56,843 nucleotides of DNA from Bact-08 sp964533215 (GTDB taxonomy: Bacteria; Bacteroidota; Bacteroidia; Bacteroidales; UBA932), in contig CAZHLJ010000009.1 of NCBI GenBank assembly GCA_964533215.1, positions 1 through 56,843 on the forward strand, read 5' to 3'. Numbering within the stretch: the first letter of the stretch is position 1; each line of letters begins with the position of its first letter. Shown here one piece after another: positions 7,931 through 17,508 of this stretch. A program made the translations under genes and the position numbers. The notes under the pieces are model-generated. The model ran no database searches. It was given only the letters and a program-made list of their open reading frames with translations, and had not been told where the DNA came from.

Positions 7931-9244
7931 ATGGAAGAGCCGAAGGTCAGTGTGGGAATAATGTTTGAACCAAGAATAGAGTTTGTACTCTCATCGAAGT
8001 TCAAGGCCGGAGAGGAAGTATATTCCGGAAGACAAATAGTTAACTGCACTCAGGGAAAAATAGAATGGAACGGTAAGTCGTTTCAGGAGATTCTCTTTGA
8101 ACCCTTAGATACCCAGGAAGCTTCATTTGAACTGACAGGAGTGACCATTGGTATAAATTTTCATTGGGAGAGGAAGGAAAACCAGAGCTTCAAAGGGTCG
8201 CTCAGATTGATAGTGGAGGGGGATAAAATTACGGCAATAAACCTACTTGGTGTTGAGGAATACCTTACATCTGTCATCTCTTCTGAGATGAGTGCCACGG
8301 CCTCTCTTGAGCTTCTAAAGGCTCATTCCGTAATTTCCAGATCATGGCTTTTGGCACAGATTCAGAAAAACAAAGAGATTGTTGAGTCCAAAGAGGCATA
8401 TACTACAATGCAGGAAACCGATGAAGAGATTGTAAAATGGTACGATAGGGAAGATCACACTAAGTTTGATATTTGTGCTGATGACCACTGTCAGAGGTAT
8501 CAGGGTATAACCAGAGCCTCTACCGAGATTGTCAGACAGGCGATACAAGAGACCAGAGGAGAGTTGCTTATGTTTGATGGCAAAATATGTGATGCACGTT
8601 ATTCAAAGAGTTGTGGTGGAGTGTTTGAGGAGTTTCAGAACTGTTGGGAGGATATCAGATACCCGTATTTGGTAAAACTCCGGGACAGCAAGTCAGAGAA
8701 AGATTTTCCTGATCTTACACTGGAAGATAATGCCGAGAAATGGATACTTTCATCACCCGAGGCTTTCTGTAATACTTCGGACATGAAAATTCTATCACAA
8801 GTTCTAAATAATTATGATCAGGAGACAACAAATTTCTATCGCTGGAGTGTTGAATATTCCCAGAATGAGCTCTCTTCCCTCATTTTAAGCCGTTCCGGAG
8901 TTGACTATGGGGTCATTATGGATCTTGTTCCTGTGCAGAGGGGTACATCAGGCAGACTTGTAAAGCTTAAAATTGTGGGTGACAAGCGGACTAAAACTAT
9001 TGGTAAAGAGTTGGAGATTAGAAGAACTCTTTCAAAATCGCACCTATACTCATCGGCATTTATAGTTGAGAAAATCTATGGTACAAAGGGAATTCCTGAA
9101 AAATTCATTCTAAAAGGTGCCGGGTGGGGACATGGTGTGGGGCTTTGCCAGATTGGAGCTGCAGTGATGGGAGAAAAAGGCTATAAATATGATCAGATAC
9201 TTCTTCACTATTTTGTGGGGGCATCAATAGAAAAATTGTATTAA
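7931..9244 (+). CDS. SpoIID/LytB domain protein
   Basis: SpoIID proteins are glycan-strand lytic transglycosylases that act on peptide-free peptidoglycan. The 437-residue sequence has LGVEEYLTSVISSEM with the catalytic-type Glu, ELLKAHSVISRSW, YSKSCGGVFEEF and the C-terminal signature GWGHGVGLCQIGA. No signal peptide or membrane segment is visible after the ATG, which is unusual for a wall hydrolase and suggests a cytoplasmic substrate. It lies 4 nt after the DUF4922 gene and 19 nt before the AmpG-like gene. Confidence 0.88.
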   Translation: MEEPKVSVGIMFEPRIEFVLSSKFKAGEEVYSGRQIVNCTQGKIEWNGKSFQEILFEPLDTQEASFELTGVTIGINFHWERKENQSFKGSLRLIVEGDKITAINLLGVEEYLTSVISSEMSATASLELLKAHSVISRSWLLAQIQKNKEIVESKEAYTTMQETDEEIVKWYDREDHTKFDICADDHCQRYQGITRASTEIVRQAIQETRGELLMFDGKICDARYSKSCGGVFEEFQNCWEDIRYPYLVKLRDSKSEKDFPDLTLEDNAEKWILSSPEAFCNTSDMKILSQVLNNYDQETTNFYRWSVEYSQNELSSLILSRSGVDYGVIMDLVPVQRGTSGRLVKLKIVGDKRTKTIGKELEIRRTLSKSHLYSSAFIVEKIYGTKGIPEKFILKGAGWGHGVGLCQIGAAVMGEKGYKYDQILLHYFVGASIEKLY

Positions 9245-9263
9245 CACTCCAAAATATTTGATT

Positions 9264-11135
9264 ATGAATAATAAGAAAAGATCTCCGTGGGCATGGATCC
9301 CGACGCTTTATTTTGCAGAAGGTCTTCCATATGTGGCTGTAATGACTATTTCTGTAATCATGTACAAGAGGCTCGGTATCTCAAATACAGATATTGCTCT
9401 CTATACCAGCTGGCTATATCTGCCATGGGTGATTAAACCATTCTGGAGCCCTTTCGTTGACCTTCTAAAGACCAAACGTTGGTGGGTTGTGACCATGCAG
9501 TTGCTTATCGGAGCAGGTTTAGCAGGCATTGCTTTTACAATACCTGCAAGTAACTTCTTCCAGATCACACTTGCTGTCTTCTGGCTGGTTGCATTCAGTT
9601 CAGCCACTCATGACATAGCTGCAGATGGATTTTATATGCTGGCTTTGGATTCTCATGACCAGTCGATGTATGTTGGTATAAGAAGTACATTTTATAGGAT
9701 TGCAACTATTACAGGTCAGGGACTTTTAATAATTCTGGCAGGTCTTCTAGAGACATCGACAGGAATGAAGCCTGCGCAGATTACCGTTAACGCCGGACCG
9801 CAGTACAGTACCTCTTTTATACTTCCAGCTAGTGAGAGTACTGCAAAAGACTCAATACCAGCCGCTCAGACTGCTGATTATAACTTTGAGGTGACTCCAT
9901 CTGTTGTCAACCTCAGCACCAAGACAATTTCAGTAGATTCGGCTGCCATTTTAAAAGCCTTTGCAGTAGAGCATAATACTGCGAATGGATTCATAGCTGA
10001 GGAAAGATCGAAGGCCAGCTCAGAAGATGGTGAGTCTTGGTGGAGTGAAAATGTATCTACTCCTCTTGGACAGTTCATTAAACGAAATTTCGGAGAGGAG
10101 AATGCAGGTAAGGAGCTTCATAAGCTTACGGGTAATTCTCAGCTTGTTGCAATTAAATTGACTAAGGCTCCCGCTCCGGGAGAGAAGATTGTACTTAACA
10201 CATCTTTCAAGAAGGGGGATAAAAGTATTTTTCTGGCTTATGGAGAGAGAATTGAGTTTAATTCCAATAACTGGGACAAGCCGGCATATGTACTTGTACA
10301 GGCTGATCCTAAGCTGAACAAAGAGGCGACGGCATCATTTAAAGGACTGTCTGGTAATATATCATTTGCATGGTCCATAACATTCTTCATTATCGCCGGG
10401 TTCTTTTTGGCAATAGCATTATATCACAGGTTTATACTGCCAAGGCCGGACTCTGACAAGGCTACCAAGGAGGTCACACCCAGGACAATCTTCAAAGAGT
10501 TCTTTGAGACATTTGCCTCTTTCTTCAAGAAGGAACAGGCCTGGGTTGCAATTCTCTTTATGCTGCTTTACCGATTGCCTGAAGCTCAACTTGTAAAACT
10601 TATCACTCCATTCCTTCTGGATGCAAAAGAGCTTGGCGGTATGGGTCTGACAACAGGACAGGTCGGGCTAGTCTATGGTACTCTCGGTATATTGGGATTA
10701 ACCCTAGGGGGAATCATTGGAGGGATAATTGCGGCAAAGGGTGGGCTGAAAAAATGGCTCTGGCCAATGGCGTGGAGCATATCTCTTACTTGTGCCACAT
10801 TTGTATATTTAAGTGTTTTCCAGCCGGATAGTTTTATTATAATCAACCTATGTGTCTTTATCGAGCAATTTGGTTATGGCTTCGGCTTTACTGCATATAT
10901 GTTGTATATGATATACTTTGCAGTAGGAGAGCATAAGACTGCACACTACGCAATCTGTACTGCCTTTATGGCTCTTGGTATGATGCTTCCGGGAATGTCT
11001 GCCGGGTGGCTTCAGGAGCTTATCGGTTATCAGAATTTTTTCTATTGGGTCATGATTTGCTGTGTTGCAACAATAGTGGTTACTGCTTTTATTAAAGTTG
11101 ATGAAAATTTTGGAAAGAAAAATGAAAACAATTAA
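9264..11135 (+). CDS. AmpG-like MFS permease with an inserted periplasmic domain
   Basis: An MFS transporter of the AmpG type (muropeptide import), about 623 residues. Five hydrophobic segments occupy roughly residues 10-165, followed by a soluble insert of about 200 residues (166-366), then the remaining membrane segments from about 367 on. Signature segments are IPTLYFAEGLPYV near the N terminus and FIEQFGYGFGFTAYMLYMI late. The insert follows the fifth segment, which with a cytoplasmic N terminus puts it in the periplasm. It ends in a beta-rich stretch with IEFNSNNWDKPAYVLVQAD, like repeats in surface beta-sandwich proteins. The ATG at 9264 is preferred to a TTG at 9258. The downstream gene overlaps its end by 14 nt. 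Confidence 0.87.
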   Translation: MNNKKRSPWAWIPTLYFAEGLPYVAVMTISVIMYKRLGISNTDIALYTSWLYLPWVIKPFWSPFVDLLKTKRWWVVTMQLLIGAGLAGIAFTIPASNFFQITLAVFWLVAFSSATHDIAADGFYMLALDSHDQSMYVGIRSTFYRIATITGQGLLIILAGLLETSTGMKPAQITVNAGPQYSTSFILPASESTAKDSIPAAQTADYNFEVTPSVVNLSTKTISVDSAAILKAFAVEHNTANGFIAEERSKASSEDGESWWSENVSTPLGQFIKRNFGEENAGKELHKLTGNSQLVAIKLTKAPAPGEKIVLNTSFKKGDKSIFLAYGERIEFNSNNWDKPAYVLVQADPKLNKEATASFKGLSGNISFAWSITFFIIAGFFLAIALYHRFILPRPDSDKATKEVTPRTIFKEFFETFASFFKKEQAWVAILFMLLYRLPEAQLVKLITPFLLDAKELGGMGLTTGQVGLVYGTLGILGLTLGGIIGGIIAAKGGLKKWLWPMAWSISLTCATFVYLSVFQPDSFIIINLCVFIEQFGYGFGFTAYMLYMIYFAVGEHKTAHYAICTAFMALGMMLPGMSAGWLQELIGYQNFFYWVMICCVATIVVTAFIKVDENFGKKNENN

Positions 11136-12354
11136 AATATTGATTCTTACTTTGCTCATTTTGACCGTAGGCTCGGCATATGGACAGAGAATAAAGACTG
11201 GGCTTGAGGTTTTAAAGGCGCAAAACTTTAAAATCCTTGAGGGCAAGAGAGTCGGGCTGATTACTAATCCAACAGGTTTCGACAATAATGTCAAATCCAC
11301 TATAGATATCTTGTTTGAGGCTCCTAATGTGAAGCTGGTGGCACTTTTCGGTCCTGAGCACGGAGTCAGGGGAGATGCTCATGCAGGTGACACTGTTGAG
11401 AACATTAAGGACAGCAGGACTGGTCTGCCGGTATACTCTCTCTATGGGAAGACCCGCAAAGCAACGCCAGAAATGCTAAAGGGTATTGATGTACTGGTTT
11501 ATGATATTCAGGATATCGGGAGCAGATCCTTTACCTATATAAGCTCTATGGGACTTGCCATGGAGGCAGCTGCCGAAAATAACATTGAATTTATCATTCT
11601 TGACAGGCCGAACCCACTTGGGGGTATCAAAGTTGAAGGGAATCTGGTTGAGGATGGTTTCATCTCTTTCGTCAGCCAGTTCAAGATTCCTTATATCTAT
11701 GGACTAACCTGTGGAGAACTTGCCAGATTGCTGAATGGTGAGGGCATGCTTCAGAAAAAATGCAAACTGACAGTTGTCCCTATGGAAGGGTGGGAAAGAA
11801 CAATGACTTTTGATAAGACCGGGCTTCAGTGGGTACCATCATCTCCACACATACCTCATGCTACATCTTCATTCTTTTATCCGGTAACAGGAATACTTGG
11901 AGAGCTTGATTACATCTCCATTGGGGTAGGTTATACAATTCCATTCCAGATTTTTGCTTCGGATTGGATTGATGCTAATAAGTTTGCCGATAAGATGAAT
12001 AGCTACAAACTTCCCGGTGTTATGTTCAGACCGATTTATCTCAAACCATTCTATGCCTTTAATGTAGGGTTGGACTGTAAAGGCGTGCAGGTGCATATTT
12101 TGGACTATAGCAAGGTAGCTCTCACTGATATTCAGTTTTATGCAATGGAGGCTTTGGCAGAACTTTATCCTGATAAGGCAGTATTCAAGACAGCCCCTGA
12201 AAAGCGGTTCAGAATGTTTGATCAGGTAACAGGGAGTGACCAGATCCGCCTTAGGTTTGCTAAACGGAATAAATTTGAGGATATAAGGGACTATTGGTAC
12301 AAAGACGTTGAGAATTTCAGAAATTTGTCTAAGAAGTACTACCTTTACAAGTAA
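11122..12354 (+). CDS. namZ: DUF1343 exo-beta-N-acetylmuramidase (NamZ family)
   Basis: NamZ enzymes release terminal MurNAc from peptidoglycan fragments. The sequence shows a Sec signal (MKTIKILILTLLILTVGSAYG) and family motifs GLITNPTGFD, LFGPEHGVRGDAHAG, YDIQDIGSRSFTYISSM and DRPNPLGG. Length is about 410 residues, as usual. The ATG at 11122 begins the signal peptide and overlaps the AmpG-like stop by 14 nt, indicating coupled translation. The pairing with an AmpG-like permease and a SpoIID protein supports a peptidoglycan salvage role. Confidence 0.9.
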   Translation: MKTIKILILTLLILTVGSAYGQRIKTGLEVLKAQNFKILEGKRVGLITNPTGFDNNVKSTIDILFEAPNVKLVALFGPEHGVRGDAHAGDTVENIKDSRTGLPVYSLYGKTRKATPEMLKGIDVLVYDIQDIGSRSFTYISSMGLAMEAAAENNIEFIILDRPNPLGGIKVEGNLVEDGFISFVSQFKIPYIYGLTCGELARLLNGEGMLQKKCKLTVVPMEGWERTMTFDKTGLQWVPSSPHIPHATSSFFYPVTGILGELDYISIGVGYTIPFQIFASDWIDANKFADKMNSYKLPGVMFRPIYLKPFYAFNVGLDCKGVQVHILDYSKVALTDIQFYAMEALAELYPDKAVFKTAPEKRFRMFDQVTGSDQIRLRFAKRNKFEDIRDYWYKDVENFRNLSKKYYLYK

Positions 12355-12370
12355 TAAATTACAAAAAAGA

Positions 12371-12403
12371 AAAAGGGAAGAAATTATTTTCTTCCCTTTT
12401 TTT
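12371..12403. terminator. Bidirectional terminator between namZ and susD
   Basis: AAAAGGGAAGAAA and TTTCTTCCCTTTT form a stem around a short AT loop, with a T run on the plus strand and TTTTTCTTTTTT on the minus strand. It ends the convergent namZ and SusD transcripts. Confidence 0.85.
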
Positions 12404-12426
12404 AATTGTATATAAGGAACGACTAT

Positions 12427-13977
12427 TTATTTCGTGCTTGACCAAGGTCTGGTGTCAATCTCTATGCCCCATTGAGGGTTTTTGAGAATGACATCGTTGG
12501 GGATAGGCATTGTAAAATATTCCAAATTTACAGGAGCTGAAAACGCTTCTCCATTAATTGTATGTGTTATTGTCGATTTGGCCCAAGGCTTGCCGCTTTC
12601 CAGAGAAAATCTCTTAATATCCAGAAATCTCTTAGGCGACGCAACTGGAAGCTCTCTTCTTCTTTCCTTTACAATTTCATTGATTATGTCGTTTTGGTTT
12701 GAAGATGAAAAATTAGAGTACCCAGGTTTCATCCTGTACTTTTTCAATAAATTGATATCATCAACTGCACCTGTAAGATTGCCGGTGCGAGCTCTTCCCT
12801 CAGCCCTCATAAGAATGAGCTCGGGGTAGGTAAAACCGGATGTCCTTGCCAATTTTGACTGATAATTCAGGATTTTACGGCCGTCGTCATAGGTGACACC
12901 ATTCTGGATGGATTTATAACCGTTATATTCGAAGAAAAAGTATTGTCTGCGGAGGTCGAAACTTGCATCAAATAAGCTTAGAAATTCAGCAGAAGGGTAT
13001 GCATAAGAAGAGCTGGGAGCATTGGCGCATATTCTGTAAAGAAGTATCTCCTTATTGTAGTTTGCTGTCAGAGGAATGGACCCCTCGCTGGTATTGATAC
13101 TGCTGGCGTTTCTGTTGTCTGGCTTGGAAGAGACTGCCGGATCAGACCAGGAAAATTTATTCATGTCATATATCAGATTGCCGATACTTCCCTTATTGGC
13201 TATTGCTTGGTTAAGAGCCCTGTCTGCGTAAAATGCCACACTGTCGTACTTTTGGGTGAAAAGATGGTAGTACGCAAGAAATGCATATGTGGACTCAAGA
13301 TTGAAACGCGAAGGGGAACTTGTAACCGCAGGCATTTTAGGGATTGAAGCATGAATCTCTTTCAATACTCTGTCGAATACCTGTCCTGTTGTCGATAGAT
13401 CTTCCATCGGAGCCATTACCTCGCTCTGGGTTCTCATTGGAATTGTCTTGACACTATTTTCGCCTGCCGGATTATATGCCGGTCCGTAAATAAGGGCAAG
13501 ATTGAAAAAAAGCCATGCTCTGCCCACTCTGGCCTGAGAGATTGTAGCATCTGCAAGGACCTGCTCTTTGCTTGTGCGGACAGAGTTGACACCATCAATG
13601 CAGACATTGAAATATTCCACTGCCCGGTAATAATCCATCCACCATGTGTATAAATCTGATTCGTTAGGGTTGGTATAGGGTAGCTTGAATGTGTAAGCAT
13701 AATAGGAGTCTATGTTGGGATGCCCGCTTGGCCAACCGTATGTTGCCTGGTTTACAGACATCTCGATGTCATCAGTAAGGTAATTCAATCTGCAACCTTT
13801 ATTGTTGTTAAGGAATGCTCCTGTGAATGTGTAATTATTGTTGAGCAACTTTTCGAATGAGGCCACATCTCCTTTCTCAGGAATCAACTTACCCGCAGGT
13901 TTTACATCCAGGAATTTTTCGCACGCTGAAAAAAGCAGCAATGCAGGTACTAAAAGATATAATATATTTTTTTTCAT
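12427..13977 (-). CDS. SusD/RagB family surface lipoprotein
   Basis: The glycan- or nutrient-binding partner of the adjacent SusC channel. The 516-residue protein starts with a lipoprotein signal ending LLLFSACEKFLDVKPAG; Cys19 is the lipidation site and CEKFLDV is typical of SusD. C-terminal motifs YPELILMRAEGRARTGN and IVKERRRELPVASPKRFLDIKRF match the TPR-like SusD scaffold. It is the last gene of the sigma-FecR-SusC-SusD set, 11 nt after SusC, and no glycosidase is attached, so the ligand is unknown. Confidence 0.95.
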   Translation of the reverse strand: MKKNILYLLVPALLLFSACEKFLDVKPAGKLIPEKGDVASFEKLLNNNYTFTGAFLNNNKGCRLNYLTDDIEMSVNQATYGWPSGHPNIDSYYAYTFKLPYTNPNESDLYTWWMDYYRAVEYFNVCIDGVNSVRTSKEQVLADATISQARVGRAWLFFNLALIYGPAYNPAGENSVKTIPMRTQSEVMAPMEDLSTTGQVFDRVLKEIHASIPKMPAVTSSPSRFNLESTYAFLAYYHLFTQKYDSVAFYADRALNQAIANKGSIGNLIYDMNKFSWSDPAVSSKPDNRNASSINTSEGSIPLTANYNKEILLYRICANAPSSSYAYPSAEFLSLFDASFDLRRQYFFFEYNGYKSIQNGVTYDDGRKILNYQSKLARTSGFTYPELILMRAEGRARTGNLTGAVDDINLLKKYRMKPGYSNFSSSNQNDIINEIVKERRRELPVASPKRFLDIKRFSLESGKPWAKSTITHTINGEAFSAPVNLEYFTMPIPNDVILKNPQWGIEIDTRPWSSTK

Positions 13978-13988
13978 TTTGCCTTGTT

Positions 13989-16900
13989 TTAGAGATTAAC
14001 TGATATTCCAAAATAATATTGAGGCAGGACACTTATTCCTTCCGGGTCCACGTCAACGCCTTTGGCTGTGATACGGAATAAATTCCTTGCTTCGAAATAA
14101 GCTTTTACACTGCTCAATCCAAGTTTTTCCACAAATAGCTTTGGTATATTATATGAAAGTGTAACTTCTCTAAGTTTTAGATAGTTTGAGCTGCATACAA
14201 ATTTGTCGGCATAAGGCACATACCATTGGTCGTAGTTGCCTGAGATTAGCTTAGGATAAATAGTGGTCAGCTCATCTCCAGGAACTTTCCATCTCTCCCC
14301 GACATGTCTGTTGTTTATATTTGCACCATTGAATATATCTGACCTGAAGTACCCGCCCAGTTTTGCTATAAACATGAATGACAGGTCAAAATTCTTGTAT
14401 GAAAGTTGGTTGGACAGGCTTAAATTGTCTGTAGGGTTGGATGGACCCATATAAACTGCATCGTTTGGCATAAGGCCGCCAGCATCGGTTAAATCTCCTT
14501 TGCTGTTGATGAACTGACATATTCCGTTATTGTTCAATCCGGAATATTTTAACGCCCATAATCCCGACATAGGATAGCCTGGTACATATGCACCTGATGT
14601 ATAATTCAACACATTGGCGAGGTTTCCGTTGTAAGTGAGCATCTTGCTTTTGTTGTGGCTCCAAATTATTGAAGCGTTCCATCTGAAATCTTTGTTCTCA
14701 TATACTTTGGCGTCTACTGTAATTTCCGTACCAGTGTTTCTTAAAGATCCTATGTTTTTTGAAAGAGTGTAAACACCTCTTGTATAGTCTATAACATCAG
14801 AAGCGATAAGGTCTGTACTTTTCTTGTTATAATATTCAGCAGTCAGGTTTATCCTGTCCTTCAGAAAAGAGATGTCCATGCCGAAATTTGCAATAGCGGT
14901 TCTTTCCCAGCGTAGTTGGTTGTTGGGGTATGCACTTATCCCATTTGATATGCCGTCTGCATCTTCATTATATGAGCCTACACTCAGGACAAGGTATGGG
15001 AAATTGCTGAGGGATATATTACCATTTATACCATACGAAGCTCTCAGGTTTAATCTGTTTATAATACCTTTTAAAGGTTCAAAGTATTCTTCCTGAGAAA
15101 TTTTATAAGTAGATCCTACTGACCAAGTAGGTTTGTACCTATACTTTGGATCGGTGCCGAAGAAGTTTGTAAGGTCAAGTCTTGTACTGGCGCTCAATAG
15201 ATATTTGCTTAAAAATTCGTATGAGCCATTTGCGTACCAACTTGCAAACCTGCTATCTCTTACGGTGTATGTCCCTCCGTATGATAACCCCAACAGATTT
15301 GCAGGAGCCTTCTGGAAAAGCATATTACCTTTAATGTTTCCTGTATTTTTGTTATAGGCATATATGTCAAAGCCGGTATTTACAGTCTGTGATTTTGTAT
15401 TGTAACCAAGATAGGTTGGCATGGCAATCGTTTCATATGTATCCTTGCTCATTTCGCTTCCTAGCATGGCTGTTATCCTGTGCCGGTTTTCGCTTAATGC
15501 CTTTGAGTAGTTCAACTGGCCTCTCAGTACCCAGCTCTCAATTGACCCTCTGCCTTCATCTATTCGCCCACCGTCTGGAATATAGTTTGTGGTTGAGGAT
15601 ATTCTTGATGTGCCATCGTTGAAGGATGATCTCATGACGTATGAATCGGCTTCACATACAGTCCTGCTTTTGTTGAACCCTTTTATCCAAGATCCTCCTC
15701 CACTGACTGTAAGACCTTCACAGAGCTTTATGGTTACATCTCCTCCGATTCTTACCTGAATGTTCTCGGTCTTTGTCCAGAGCAACGGAAGCTCATTTTC
15801 AGGGTGATACAGGAGGGATTTCATTCTTGGATATTTGTCATACTCAGGAATCCTTCTCTGTCCGGATGGGTTGTAGTATATAGGTTCTCCATTGTCATCA
15901 TAAAGATCTGTATATGGATCCATCCTGAATGAACTGTAATTATCCTTAGTCGCATTGCTTTTGGTATAATTAATGCTTGAAAGGAACCGGAAAGTAAACC
16001 AATCTGCGGGTTTCCACAAATTGTTGATGTCTGCAATCAACCTGGTATTATCGTTGTATTTTAAATTCCCATTTTCTTTGGTGTATTTAAGAGAGCCGTT
16101 GAATAGATTCTTGTCACTACCACTGGAGAAATTAATGCTGTGCTGCTGCGATGTCTCGGGCCTCATCATATACTTGCTTATTTCAGCTAATGAATTGTTT
16201 TTACGCAAAGCTGCAATGTGACTGTCTGCCTCCTCTGCGGATATCCAGTTGTTTGTCTTGGCAAGAAGAGTATACTGTAAATCGGATATTCTGTTCCATG
16301 AGTTGTAGCTAGATAGGTATGAAGTAGGATCGTAATTGAATAAATCGGTCTCGGCATCTATGTAATCAGATACATCTGCAAGGTTTAGGGAAGATATCTT
16401 AAGCTTAGATGTTATTCCGAAAACGCTCTTATAAGAGGCGTTGAAAGTTCCGGCCTTTGCCTTTTTTGTAGTAATTACAATTACTCCGTTTGATGCTCTT
16501 GCACCATAGATAGAGGCTGCTACAGCATCTTTGAGAACTGTAATGCTCTCAATATTATCCGGGTTGACAGTTTCGAGTCCCACACCGCTCCCTATCAAAG
16601 GATATCCATCTACAACAATAAGAGGGGTAGAGACACCCTGAATTGTAGATACACCTCTGATTTCAATTTTACCATTGTTTGTAACCACTCCGGCGGAGTT
16701 GCCTTCCAACATGCTTTGAAGCGATGGTTGAAGCTTGTTCTCCAGATCTTTTGAGGTTATGGTAGAATAGGAACCTGTTGCCCTCTCTTTTGAAAGAGTC
16801 TGATAACCTGTTACTACGATGTTGTCCAATTTTACTATGTCTTCGTCAAGGACAATATTGATGGTATTTCTTCTGTTTATTGGAATTTCAACCTCCTTCA

Positions 16901-17450
16901 TTCCTAGTGAGTAGAAAATAAGAATGTCGTCAGGAGCAGTGGTTATTGAATATTTCCCATCCAAGTCTGTCAAGGTAATAATCTTGCTGTTCTTCTTGGA
17001 CTTCACACTTGCTCCTGGTACAGAGAATCCAGAGGAGCCGTCTGTGACAACTCCTTGGATTGTAATACCCTCTTTCCCATCACTTTCAACTCTCTGCTTA
17101 TCGCCTGCGGGTACAGGAGCCATAGGTTTCGGTTTAATAGGAGCTAATGCAATCTGTTTTCCTTTAATGGAATAAGAGATGTTGTTGTCAGAAAACATTT
17201 TGGACATTACCTTTTTAACATCCTGCTCTTCAAATACAGCTGTCACAATGATTTTATCTACATCCAGGTTGTTGGTGTAAACAAATTTGTAGTTGGAGAT
17301 TTCGCTGATTTTGTTTAATACTACCTTTAATGGCACATCCTTGTAATTCAGAGAGATGTTCTGCGCAAAAACTCCGACAGGAGTCAATAAAAGCAAAAAA
17401 GAGAGTAGAGTCAATACTATTCTCCCTTTTGACGTAATTGTGTTCTTCAT
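13989..17450 (-). CDS. SusC/RagA TonB-dependent receptor with STN signalling domain
   Basis: A 1153-residue outer-membrane transporter. Order: signal peptide (1-29), STN domain (about 31-105, starting ISLNYKDVPLKVVLNKISE), a carboxypeptidase-regulatory-like domain (about 128-210), a plug with the SusC motif ITVLKDAVAASIYGARASNG, then the barrel ending in an aromatic-rich strand (YYFGISVNL). The STN domain, together with the upstream FecR and ECF sigma genes, indicates trans-envelope signalling: ligand binding would trigger FecR to release the sigma factor, which induces this set. It lies 58 nt after fecR with an inverted repeat in the gap. Confidence 0.96.
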   Translation of the reverse strand: MKNTITSKGRIVLTLLSFLLLLTPVGVFAQNISLNYKDVPLKVVLNKISEISNYKFVYTNNLDVDKIIVTAVFEEQDVKKVMSKMFSDNNISYSIKGKQIALAPIKPKPMAPVPAGDKQRVESDGKEGITIQGVVTDGSSGFSVPGASVKSKKNSKIITLTDLDGKYSITTAPDDILIFYSLGMKEVEIPINRRNTINIVLDEDIVKLDNIVVTGYQTLSKERATGSYSTITSKDLENKLQPSLQSMLEGNSAGVVTNNGKIEIRGVSTIQGVSTPLIVVDGYPLIGSGVGLETVNPDNIESITVLKDAVAASIYGARASNGVIVITTKKAKAGTFNASYKSVFGITSKLKISSLNLADVSDYIDAETDLFNYDPTSYLSSYNSWNRISDLQYTLLAKTNNWISAEEADSHIAALRKNNSLAEISKYMMRPETSQQHSINFSSGSDKNLFNGSLKYTKENGNLKYNDNTRLIADINNLWKPADWFTFRFLSSINYTKSNATKDNYSSFRMDPYTDLYDDNGEPIYYNPSGQRRIPEYDKYPRMKSLLYHPENELPLLWTKTENIQVRIGGDVTIKLCEGLTVSGGGSWIKGFNKSRTVCEADSYVMRSSFNDGTSRISSTTNYIPDGGRIDEGRGSIESWVLRGQLNYSKALSENRHRITAMLGSEMSKDTYETIAMPTYLGYNTKSQTVNTGFDIYAYNKNTGNIKGNMLFQKAPANLLGLSYGGTYTVRDSRFASWYANGSYEFLSKYLLSASTRLDLTNFFGTDPKYRYKPTWSVGSTYKISQEEYFEPLKGIINRLNLRASYGINGNISLSNFPYLVLSVGSYNEDADGISNGISAYPNNQLRWERTAIANFGMDISFLKDRINLTAEYYNKKSTDLIASDVIDYTRGVYTLSKNIGSLRNTGTEITVDAKVYENKDFRWNASIIWSHNKSKMLTYNGNLANVLNYTSGAYVPGYPMSGLWALKYSGLNNNGICQFINSKGDLTDAGGLMPNDAVYMGPSNPTDNLSLSNQLSYKNFDLSFMFIAKLGGYFRSDIFNGANINNRHVGERWKVPGDELTTIYPKLISGNYDQWYVPYADKFVCSSNYLKLREVTLSYNIPKLFVEKLGLSSVKAYFEARNLFRITAKGVDVDPEGISVLPQYYFGISVNL

Positions 17451-17463
17451 AAAAGTTATTAAT

Positions 17464-17505
17464 TGTGGTTTTACTTAAATACAACTATTCATGTATAAAA
17501 CCACA
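17464..17505. repeat. Inverted repeat between fecR and susC
   Basis: TGTGGTTTTA (17464-17473) and TAAAACCACA (17496-17505) are perfect 10-bp arms around a 22-nt spacer. They fill the short gap between fecR and susC. In RNA this would be a stable hairpin upstream of susC; as DNA it could be a regulator site. There is no U run, so it is not a simple terminator. Confidence 0.6.
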
Positions 17506-17508
17506 TTG

